From Pavlovales sp. CCMP2436 (Eukaryota > Haptophyta > Pavlovophyceae > Pavlovales), in the NCBI GenBank assembly GCA_026770615.1, contig MU631855.1:50170-60733 (forward strand): DNA of 10,564 nt, read 5' to 3'. Under the pieces are notes generated by a model. It searched no databases, was not told the origin of the DNA, and was given only the letters and a program-made list of their open reading frames with translations. Positions 1-6,317 of the stretch are shown here, in pieces (the stretch's first letter is position 1; each line of letters starts with the position of its first letter). The position numbers were made by a program, and so were the translations under genes.

Positions 1-47
1 GGGGGAGGGCGTAGGCTCACCTGCGATGGGTCCGCGGTGCGCGACAC

Positions 48-238
48 GAGCGTGGAGAGGGCCTGTGTCACATAGGGCCACATAGGAGAGGGTCACATAG
101 GGCCACATACGCGGAGCGCAAGATGAGCGTGGAGAGGGCCTGCGGTCACATAGGGTCACATAGGGCCACATAGGAGAGGGTCGCATAGGCATATGCGGTG
201 CTCGAGATGAGCGTGGAGAGAGCCTGCGTACAGACCGG
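48..238. repeat. Subtelomere-like minisatellite with 10-bp CACATAGGG sub-repeats
   Basis: CACATAG starts at 69, 79, 94, 104, 147, 157 and 167, mostly spaced 10 bp apart, which gives a short CACATAGGG(C/T) array. It is embedded in a longer unit of about 80 bp. That unit is marked by GCGTGGAGAGGGCCTG, or a one-base variant, at about 50, 127 and 211. The block has no credible coding potential. Further monomers at 425 and 585 show that the longer unit once ran across the GGGCTA block. Confidence 0.85.
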
Positions 239-265
239 CGAGTAACATTTAGTGCTGGGCTCGGA

Positions 266-409
266 GCTAAGGCTAGGGCTAGGGCTAGGGCTCGGGCTCG
301 GGCAAGGGCGAGGGCTAGGGCTAGGGCCAGGGCTAGGGCTAGGGCTAGGGCTAGGGCGCTAGGGCAAGGGCTAGGGCTCGGGGCTAGGGCTAGGCTAGGG
401 CCAGGGCTG
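266..409 (+). repeat. Degenerate telomere-like GGGCTA hexamer array
   Basis: About 140 bp consist of GGGCTA hexamers with variants such as GGGCTC, GGGCAA, GGGCGA and GGGCCA. The unit differs by one base from the common TTAGGG telomere repeat (read as CTAGGG). The G-rich strand is the + strand. At a true left-hand chromosome end the + strand should be C-rich, so this array is probably interstitial or inverted. It may be a subtelomeric degenerate array or a fossil of a chromosome-end fusion. Confidence 0.75.
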
Positions 410-412
410 CCT

Positions 413-600
413 GTGTAAAGCCCGGCGTGGAGAGGGCCTGCGGCATAGGGTGACATAGGAGTACATGCGGTTGCGTAGACGTCAGGCAGGCGGTGACAGC
501 GGCGACACGGGTTTTAGGCCAAGAGGCAGGGGTCAGCTTGCGAGCTCGGTGACGCGGGCTCTATGTCAATAACACTTGCGTAAAGCGTGCAGAGAGCCTG
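413..600. repeat. Further degenerate monomers of the subtelomeric repeat
   Basis: GCGTGGAGAGGGCCTG recurs at 425-440, and a mutated copy, GCGTGCAGAGAGCCTG, lies at 585-600. The two are 160 bp apart, twice the roughly 80-bp period of the first block. A second shared segment, CTGTGTAAAGCCCGGCG-like, precedes the 425 copy at 411-427 and recurs at 729-744 as CTGTGTAAACCCGGGCG. The repeat territory therefore reaches to about 746. Confidence 0.6.
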
Positions 601-628
601 CTCACATCATGGTCACATCATGCAAAGA

Positions 629-714
629 CACTCACACACGCATGCACGGGCACACCCACCCACACCCACCCACCCACACACACACACACACACACGCACA
701 CGACGCACGCACGC
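629..714. repeat. CA-rich microsatellite and CCCA minisatellite
   Basis: This is a simple-sequence tract. CACACG/CATGCACGGG sequence runs into CCCACCCACA units, then an uninterrupted (CA)n run at about 675-694, then CGCACA/CGCACG decay. It explains the long His/Thr/Pro open frame on the + strand and the Val/Cys/Gly-rich frames on the - strand, none of which looks like a protein. Confidence 0.9.
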
Positions 715-1031
715 AACGGAGCACAGACCTGTGTAAACCCGGGCGAGCTCGGCGCCGTACCCAGCTCGCGCACCAGCGCGCCCAGGCTGGCGGCGGGAGT
801 CCCGCTGTCGTCTGCAGCCATGCGTCTGCTCCGGTGTCGGCGAAGTCCACTCGCTGCCCTCGCTTCAGGCCGGTCGCTTGCTCTGACCCGCTCAAGCTCG
901 CGTGTCTGACGAAGTCCGTCAGTCAACTTTTAAAAACTGTCCCTGTTGAACGTGGGCACTCTCGTCTCTTCATACCCCACCCAGCCCTAAGAGGACAGAC
1001 CGAATGCCCCCCCCACAGGCAGCCGGCGGCT

Positions 1032-1385
1032 GTCATCAAAGTCGTACAGAACGCACTGAGCGACTGGGGATCGAAGGCAGTAGCAGTCTGGAGCGAACCC
1101 GCCACAGTGGTGCTCACCCCAAACACGCTCACAGCCCACAGCTGGGCTATTGCAGACCCAGCAACGGGTGCCCTCATCACCTCCGACCAGCGAGCTGCAC
1201 GACATGCAGTAATAGACAGGGTCGTGAGTAAACGCCTGGAGGCGAGAGGCCCCGTTAAATACGCCCCGGGTATAGGCCGGATGGACAACGTCGAAGCCAG
1301 ATGGCAAGAAGAGAGCACGGCATCACTGCGCCTCCCACGCGGCTGGGGAAAAAGAACCACCGAAAAAGCACACCAAACACATGGC
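1032..1385 (+). pseudogene. Upstream coding-like segment of a retroelement remnant
   Basis: One frame is open here and gives a balanced, protein-like composition, starting VIKVVQNALSDWGSK and ending TTEKAHQTHG, with evenly spread Trp, Arg, Asp and Glu. The Met at 576 that opens this frame lies in repeat DNA and is unlikely to be a true start. At about 1381-1386 the plausible coding sense passes to another frame, in which a zinc-knuckle segment follows directly. A frame change inside a decayed LINE polyprotein would explain this, and the segment would then lie between the reverse transcriptase or RNase H part and the C-terminal zinc knuckle. I see no intact catalytic motif, so that placement rests only on the next segment. 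An unrelated spurious open frame is the main alternative. Confidence 0.3.
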
Positions 1386-1968
1386 AACCTTGAACCTCGG
1401 CTCGCACCGCCACAACACCGAGTGGGCAGCCGAGCACCCGGAGATGGCCACAACTGTCCTAAACATTGACGGGAAACCCGAGACGATGGCCCTCACCTGC
1501 CCCCTATGCAAGGCGCCTGGCCTATCAGACACCAAACACCACCTATACCATGAGTGCCGGGCGACAGAAAAGCACCGGGACAACCTCCACGGCGCACTCT
1601 GAGCCAAGCTGGCACTGCGCCTAGGACACCCAATAGCTAATACGCTGGCCAAGCGCATGATGGCAAGACCAGATTACTACTCAGGACAGATCGGGATGAG
1701 CATCAAGAATGAACTCAAGAAATACAGCGGGGATGAGGCCCCCAAGCCGGACAACCTGCACCTTATACTCGTACACCATAGCCTCGAGATGCGCACGCTA
1801 CGCAATGCCGCGATTGAGACGTCCACGGCGGCAACTAAGGACAAAATATCCGTACATGACGCACATAAGTTCAAGATAGCCATGTGGGCCGCCCAGGCAG
1901 CTGAGAGAGCAGCCAAAAAGGACACGAACCGATCATCGACAATCACACCCACACGGACCAATCCATAG
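1318..1968 (+). pseudogene. LINE-like retroelement C-terminal region with CCHC zinc knuckle, broken by TGA
   Basis: The frame is open from after a TAG at 1273 and reads through to a TAG at 1966-1968, interrupted only by a TGA at 1600-1602. At 1498-1557 it encodes Cys-Pro-Leu-Cys, ten residues, then His-x4-Cys. This is the CCHC pattern that follows the reverse transcriptase in many non-LTR retrotransposon proteins, where it is thought to bind the RNA template or target. After the TGA the same frame continues for 121 codons, from AKLALRLGHPIANTLAKRMM to a Lys/Ala-rich helical stretch ending near HKFKIAMWAAQAAERAAKK. Continuity of composition across the TGA supports a single ancestral reading frame hit by a nonsense change. 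No reverse transcriptase catalytic motif lies in the window, so this is a 5'-truncated copy or the upstream part has decayed. The family assignment rests on one zinc motif plus context. Confidence 0.5.
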
Positions 1969-2081
1969 CTGCAGCAAAGAGACGGACGACGAGCCACACA
2001 ACCGCCACCCCCCCCACCGCCCGTGCGTGCAACGCCACACAACCCGATACCCAGAGTCCGCCTCGAGGCCATACGGGGTGA

Positions 2082-3041
2082 GCCACGCCAACGCGAAAAG
2101 GCAGCCACACATCAAATCCTACCCTCACGCCACCGACGGCCTCGCCAGCCATGCCTCACGCGCCCACACCAAGGCCGCCACGCAAATGGGCGCAGAGCCA
2201 AGCCACGCCCGCCACACGCCAGAGGCACTCCCCCGCCACACCTAAGGCCACACCACAGATGACAACACCAGTTATCCCCCCGGGGCCACAAACAACGGCC
2301 GCCCCCATCGCACCAAATGGAGCCACGCCACCCACGCAAACACGCACATTGCGCTCATCCAAACGGCCAGTGGAAGCCTGCCAGTTCACCGCACCACCTA
2401 CGGAAGGGGAACAGCCACAGACCCCCGAGCCATCAACACGGAATACGCCCGCATCGCTACACGATACCACAGCAAGCCCACCACGCAAACGCTGACAGAG
2501 CCGAGCCAAGCCCGACACCCCACAGCCTAAGCCGACCACTCCACAGCGGCCAGCTCCACCCGGCCCACCGGCGCCACAAGCAGCGGCCGCTCACATCACA
2601 GCAGCCGAGGACATGCCGGCGCCTCCTCACCCGCGCACGTTGCGTTCATTCAAACGCCAACTGGAAGTCAACCAGACTCACCCACCCATGGAACCAGACC
2701 AGCTACATCAGTCGATCGTGGAACAGGAGCAGAATCGCACGACGCTGCTCCCCACAGACAACATCGGAACGACCGCCACCAGAGCCCCACACCACCGTGT
2801 TCTGCGCTCATCCATGCGGCCCAAAGCAGCCACACAGACCCACACACCCCAGCAGCCAGCAGAGGCGCGCCAAAAGCGCAGGAAGAGAGAGGGACAGTGC
2901 CCCGCACACCGGCAGAGTCGCACCACAAGCGCAATAGGGAAGAACAATGCCCCGAAAACACACCCCAACATATTGAGCCCGAGGCCCACCCTTCATAGGG
3001 GGTGGGGTAGACCGGGACTACAACAAGCCTCCACCGTGTAA
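2082..3041 (+). pseudogene. Pro/Thr-rich repeat tail of the retroelement, with internal TGA
   Basis: One + frame is open from just after a TGA at 2079 to TAA at 3039-3041, apart from a TGA at 2493-2495. The conceptual product is rich in Pro, Thr, Ala, His and Arg and low in hydrophobics, so it is probably disordered and basic. It carries internal repeats: RTLRSSKR at 2343, RTLRSFKR at 2634 and RVLRSSMR at 2796. The segment PPRKWAQSQA at 2175 matches PPRKR-stop-QSRA at 2478, 303 bp later, so the TGA lies inside a repeated module. The preceding retroelement frame continues open past its TAG at 1966 to 2260 and overlaps this frame, so one frame change would fuse the two. A basic Pro-rich RNA-binding extension of the retroelement protein is the simplest reading. 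An independent gene is possible but unlikely, because the other frames are also open in this biased sequence. Confidence 0.4.
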
Positions 3042-3074
3042 TTTCTGCCCCTCGTGGGCAAGAATCACACGGTG
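3032..3074 (+). other. Stem-loop overlapping the stop codon at the 3' end of the retroelement remnant
   Basis: CACCGTGT at 3032-3039 pairs perfectly with ACACGGTG at 3067-3074. Inside it, TGCCC at 3046-3050 pairs with GGGCA at 3056-3060 around the loop CTCGT, and further TCT/AGA pairing is possible with a one-base bulge. The structure begins in the last codons of the Pro-rich frame, whose TAA is at 3039-3041. Some LINEs, such as eel UnaL2, end in a stem-loop that their reverse transcriptase recognises. The position fits that role, but no target-site duplication or 3' tail repeat was identified. Confidence 0.45.
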
Positions 3075-3075
3075 A

Positions 3076-4081
3076 GATACAAGCTGTCGGAGATTATTAT
3101 TCTGTTTATCATGTGCTACAGGTGCGGCATGTGCGCAGGCGCACTGCATTTTGGGACGAGCGAGAAGCAGCAGCGGCCGGTCAGCGCGCGCCAGTCAGAG
3201 AGTCGTCAATTGTCGTGTGTCTGATCAGCCTCAGTGGTGGGGACGGTATCCGTGTGCTCTGTTAAGGTCCCTTGATCCGAGTGTTCTCGCAACGCTTGGG
3301 TCATGTGGAGACCTGTCAGGGGACGGACGTATTTCTAGATATTTACACACTCTGTGTGGTTGCAGGTACAGCATAGTATACATAGCACCGCACGGCTCAT
3401 TGATCAGACTGAACGGAGTTTTATCTTGCGTGTATGTTTTGCTGCGATATGCGCATGGACGCTATGTATGACTTTGACTGGGTTTGTTAGTTACTTAGAA
3501 TGACCTTTCAACACACCCGCAAACGCCCTAGGCGTTGAGGAAGGTGGCTTTCATGATATCTGCAGTGGGAGGGGGCGCTCAGTTCCCCTGAGCAGCAATC
3601 AGTCTTGATAAAAATGGCTACACTGTGTGTGCACTCGACTGGTAGCCACACAGCGACGCGGCCCACGATGCGCTGTCTGTCAGTGAGTGATATGGGAGAT
3701 GCGACCCCTGTTTGATGCACCTGAATGCGATCCCCAAATCCCGCGAGCAGGCTGGACGACGCGCTGTAGCAGCGTGCCATACATCAGTTTGCTGTTTGTA
3801 AGTTTCTAGTGTGAGCACACACTTTGAAGCAACAGTTGACAGTCTGACCCAATGATAGTAAGAGGAAATAAATGCGGTGGAGGGAGGGGAGAGAGGAGAG
3901 GTGAGAGGAGGGTGTGGGTGTGGTGGCGATAGGGACGGTGGCAGCGGCAGCCGTAGCAGATCGAGGAGATAAGGAGACGGTAAGCTGTGGTGGAAGTCGA
4001 ACGTGGGCGGTTCGGACGAGGACGACAGCAGCACATGGAAGGCGACGGCGGCGGCGAGAATGTGCCAACGAAATCGGCGTG
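3076..4081. other. About 1 kb without a recognisable gene
   Basis: Open frames of 64-138 codons exist on both strands, but none shows a recognisable domain, signal peptide or convincing composition. A purine-rich tract at 3862-3915 (AGGAAATAAA, then GGAGGGAGGGGAGAGAGGAGAGG-type sequence) gives a pyrimidine-rich - strand, which could be a splice-acceptor tract or simply simple sequence. At 4041-4060 there are short GGCGACGGC repeats. The 3' end carries the left target-site duplication of the adjacent MITE. Confidence 0.6.
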
Positions 4082-4369
4082 CAAGGGTGGACTAGACTTG
4101 CTGTATAGTACATTGTATAGTACTAAAGTGGTCTGTATTCCAAATTTGATTACTTGATTCTTTGGGCGGTCGGCCGTAGGCCGACTGCGTGTAGCGCACG
4201 TGCAACATAGGATATGGCCTATTTAGACCCTAAAACGGCTAAAATAAACCTAAATTTTTTCTTTGCAAGCAAAAGGGGGCCTGCTGGCCGGCGACCTGCG
4301 GCTTGATTGATTCCATCAACATCTTATCCGGCGCTATTCCCAAAACTCCAGTCCACCCTTGACGGCGTG
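4074..4369. mobile_element. hAT-like MITE (280 bp) with 18-bp TIRs and 8-bp target-site duplication
   Basis: The element spans 4082-4361. The left end CAAGGGTGGACTAGACTT (4082-4099) and the reverse complement of the right end, CAAGGGTGGACTGGAGTT (4344-4361), match at 16 of 18 positions, and the outer 12 are perfect. It is flanked directly by TCGGCGTG (4074-4081) and ACGGCGTG (4362-4369), an 8-bp duplication with one mismatch. Eight-base duplications and termini beginning CA(A/G)GG are hallmarks of the hAT superfamily. The interior is more AT-rich than its surroundings, encodes no transposase, and holds a perfect hairpin (GTCGGCC at 4169, GGCCGAC at 4179). It is therefore non-autonomous and would need a hAT transposase supplied in trans. 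Confidence 0.75.
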
Positions 4370-4380
4370 TCCGGCAACTC

Positions 4381-4524
4381 AACGATATAATTGTTTTCAG
4401 TGGTGGTCATGCATCTCAGGAGCAGCTGAATACCTGCTGGAAAGGCGGATTCACTCGCAAAAGAAGTGGCGTCGTTATGAATCGACGACGATGAGAGGAC
4501 TCGAGCGGAATGAATTATATCGTT
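4381..4524. repeat. Second inverted-repeat element, 144 bp with 12-bp perfect arms
   Basis: AACGATATAATT at 4381-4392 is the exact reverse complement of AATTATATCGTT at 4513-4524. The arms enclose 120 bp that include a segment repeated elsewhere in the window (4466-4508, similar to 8215-8255). I found no target duplication next to the arms, so this could be a MITE with eroded flanks, a cruciform-forming regulatory site, or chance. A perfect 12-bp inverted pair at this spacing is unusual but not decisive. Confidence 0.4.
4466..4508. repeat. Dispersed repeat, copy 1 (ends GACTCGAGCGG)
   Basis: The stretch contains CGTCGTTATGAATCGACGA and ends in GACTCGAGCGG. It matches 8215-8255 at roughly 80% with a two-base gap. 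The core CGTCG-N8-CGACG can form a small hairpin in both copies. Shorter pieces, CGCTCGAGAC in the opposite orientation, are at 7241-7250 and 7493-7503. Confidence 0.6.
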
Positions 4525-4578
4525 AAACGTCCGACCCCCCCGCGTTCAGCAAAAGGTGTAACTGCCCGAGATTCTCCC

Positions 4579-4627
4579 GGACGTCCCGTCTGGGACGTCC
4601 TGGATTCTGGAACCTCGTGGACGTCCC
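4579..4627. repeat. Cluster of three GGACGTCC palindromes
   Basis: GGACGTCCC lies at 4579-4587 and 4619-4627, and GGGACGTCC at 4592-4600. The first two copies to appear form an inverted pair around GTCT. Each core is itself palindromic and contains GACGTC, a core bound by bZIP proteins in many eukaryotes. No gene start nearby can be tied to it, so a regulatory role is only a suggestion. Confidence 0.4.
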
Positions 4628-4705
4628 GGCCCCGGAAGAGCATTTGAGAGAGTTGCAGGCTTAAGAGTAGTAGTAAGAGTAGCAGTTGTGCGTAAAGCGC
4701 TCAGC

Positions 4706-4768
4706 TATGCGCGCGTGCGTGCGCGCGCGCCGAGCGCACGCAGCGCGCGCGTTTGCACGCGTAAAAGA
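4706..4768. repeat. Alternating purine-pyrimidine (GC/GT) tract, Z-DNA prone
   Basis: ATGCGCGCGTGCGTGCGCGCGCGC is followed by GCGCACGCAGCGCGCGCG and TGCACGCG, with few breaks in the purine-pyrimidine alternation. The tract is non-coding. Such sequence readily adopts left-handed DNA under supercoiling and is mutable. The function here is unknown. Confidence 0.6.
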
Positions 4769-5085
4769 TGCGCACGGCTCTAATGAACACACCCTCAAAA
4801 TTTCAGAGCCAATAGGGCTACTGGCCAGGAGTTAAAGCCAAAATCATGTTATTAGTTACTAACTTCTGAAATATAAAAGCGAATGTCCACCCCGAACGCG
4901 CGATGAAAATATCCGGCTCGCTTAGCGCGGCGGGAGTCGTGCTGCGCGCACCGAGCCCGCCCGCAGCCAGCGTGAACGGTGAGCAGCCGTGCGCGACGGA
5001 GGGCGCGTTGCGCGCCAAGCGCGCGATGGACCCACCTGCTCTACCCTGGGGTTGGCCCGTGGCAGCCGCGTGGATGGGCCGAAGG

Positions 5086-5113
5086 AGATAGCCTTCTTAA
5101 GGGAAGGCTATCT
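5086..5113 (-). terminator. Perfect 11-bp hairpin at the stop codon of the Ala-rich gene
   Basis: AGATAGCCTTC (5086-5096) and GAAGGCTATCT (5103-5113) are exact reverse complements around a 6-base loop. The gene is read on the - strand. Its last sense codons (around Ile-Ala-Phe-Pro) fall in the first arm and loop, and the TAA (5099-5097) sits in the loop. The hairpin thus straddles the translation stop. It could act in 3'-end processing or mRNA stability, in the way the histone stem-loop does in animals. No U-tract follows, so a bacterial-type terminator is not implied. Confidence 0.5.
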
Positions 5114-6317
5114 TAATGTAGTCCTTAGTGTAGTCGGCAGCGGCGGTCGTGGCCACGGCCACGATGGCGGTGGCGGCGGTCTCAGCGGTCTCGGTGGCGG
5201 CGTTGGCGGTGGCCTCGGTGACGCTGATGACCGTGGTGGCGTCGGCGACAGTGGCGTTGGTGGCGGCCTCGGCCTCGGCGGTCCCGGCGGCGATGGCACC
5301 GGTGGCGGCATTCTCGGCAAAGATGACGGCTGCGGCGGCGGCGGCCGAGGTTTCGGCGATGGCCTCGGCGGCGGTAACGATGGCGCCGGCGGCAGCGACG
5401 TTTGCGGCGTCGTCGGCCTCGGCGGCGGCGGTCCCGGCGGCGGCGGTCCCGGCGGCGATGGCCGCGGCGGCGGTGACGGTGGCGGTCTCGGCGACGGTGA
5501 TTGCGGCGGCGATGGCCATGACGACGCGGCGATCCTCGACGGCGAGGATGATTGTGTCGTTGGCGGCTGTCATGGCCACAGCGGCGGCGGCGTTGGTGGC
5601 GGCGATGGTACCGGCGGCAGCGGCCTCGATGATGGCGATGGCCCTGGTGACACGAACAGCCTCGACGCCAATGGTGGCGTCGATGAAGGTGATGGCGTCG
5701 GCTGCGGTGGCGTTGGCGGCGGCCTCGGTGTCGGTGATGGCCTCGGCGGCGGTAACGGTGGCGTCGGCGGCAGCGGCGTTTGCGGCGTCGTCGGCCTCGG
5801 CGGCGACGGTCCCGGCGGCGGCGGTCCCGGCGGCGATGGCCGCGGCGGCGGTGGCCGAGGTGTCGGTGATGGTCTTGTTGGCGGTGACGGTGGCGTCGGC
5901 GACAGCGGCGTTGGCGTCGGCGTTGGCATCGGCGGCGGTGACGGTGACGGTCTCGGTGGCGTCGGCGACAGTGGCGTTGGCGGCGGCCTCGGCGGCGGTG
6001 ACGGCGGCGGCGACGGTGACAGCGACGGTCTCGGCGGCGGCGGTCCCGGCGGCGATGGCATCCGTGGTAGCATTCTTGGCGAAGATGACGGCCGCGGCCG
6101 CGGTCTCGGCGGCGGCGTCGGCGGCGGCGTTGGCGGGGGTGAGGCGGCTATCCTCGACGGTGATGGCCACGTCAGCGGCCTCGGCGACATTGATGTCCAC
6201 GGTGAGGGAGCTGCCGCCGACCTGCGTGCTGGGGTTGGGCACGGGGGCTCCGTGCGCGGGGATGCCGGCAAGGAGGGCGAGGAGGAGCATCATCGCAACG
6301 TTCGAGATGGTCATCAT
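5097..6317 (-). CDS. Secreted alanine-rich repeat glycoprotein (406 aa), function unknown
   Basis: I chose the ATG at 6317-6315. It opens MMTISNVAMMLLLALLAGIP followed by AHG/APVP, a textbook secretory signal peptide with a likely cut after residue 23. The same frame is open upstream to an ATG at 6500, with another ATG at 6365. The upstream residues are Pro/Arg/Thr-rich and would bury the signal peptide, so they are probably 5' UTR. The mature protein is about 39% Ala with much Thr, Val, Asp, Glu and Asn. It has no Cys or Trp and six N-x-Thr sequons (residues 82, 114, 147, 202, 253, 354). Modules are duplicated: VIFAKNATTDAIAAGTA near residue 77 recurs as VIFAENAATGAIAAGTA near 331, and IAAGTAAAGT-EADDAAN near 161 recurs 126 residues later. 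A surface, wall or scale glycoprotein, a mucin-like coat or an ice-binding-type helix are all conceivable. I recognise no family. The other frames are also open because the DNA is GCN-patterned; the signal peptide decides the strand. Confidence 0.65.
   Translation of the reverse strand: MMTISNVAMMLLLALLAGIPAHGAPVPNPSTQVGGSSLTVDINVAEAADVAITVEDSRLTPANAAADAAAETAAAAVIFAKNATTDAIAAGTAAAETVAVTVAAAVTAAEAAANATVADATETVTVTAADANADANAAVADATVTANKTITDTSATAAAAIAAGTAAAGTVAAEADDAANAAAADATVTAAEAITDTEAAANATAADAITFIDATIGVEAVRVTRAIAIIEAAAAGTIAATNAAAAVAMTAANDTIILAVEDRRVVMAIAAAITVAETATVTAAAAIAAGTAAAGTAAAEADDAANVAAAGAIVTAAEAIAETSAAAAAAVIFAENAATGAIAAGTAEAEAATNATVADATTVISVTEATANAATETAETAATAIVAVATTAAADYTKDYIKIAFP
5346..5853. 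repeat. Direct 130-bp repeat within the Ala-rich gene
   Basis: Bases 5346-5475 and 5724-5853 are nearly identical at an offset of exactly 378 bp (126 codons), so the duplication is in frame. The two copies encode the module containing EADDAAN. A shorter in-frame pair joins about 5285-5335 to about 6045-6095, giving an outer-inner-inner-outer arrangement of modules. This is typical of repeat proteins that change by unequal exchange or slippage. Confidence 0.75.

Noticed and set aside
576..1031. Open frame starting at 576 with His/Thr-rich N-terminus
   Set aside because: It is formed by the subtelomeric monomer and CA microsatellite. Only the part after about 1032 is protein-like.
1600..2495. 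Reassigned TGA codon in this organism
   Set aside because: Only two cases, both in a decayed mobile-element-like region. Nonsense mutation is simpler, and TGG is used normally for Trp nearby.
2023..2540. Overlapping open frames in several registers in the Pro/Thr/His-rich tract
   Set aside because: C-rich, stop-poor DNA opens all frames. Only the frame with recurrent LRSxxR motifs was kept.
5228..5234. CTGATGA as a hammerhead ribozyme core
   Set aside because: The surrounding stems and the GAAA box are absent; the string arises from the Ala-rich repeat codons.
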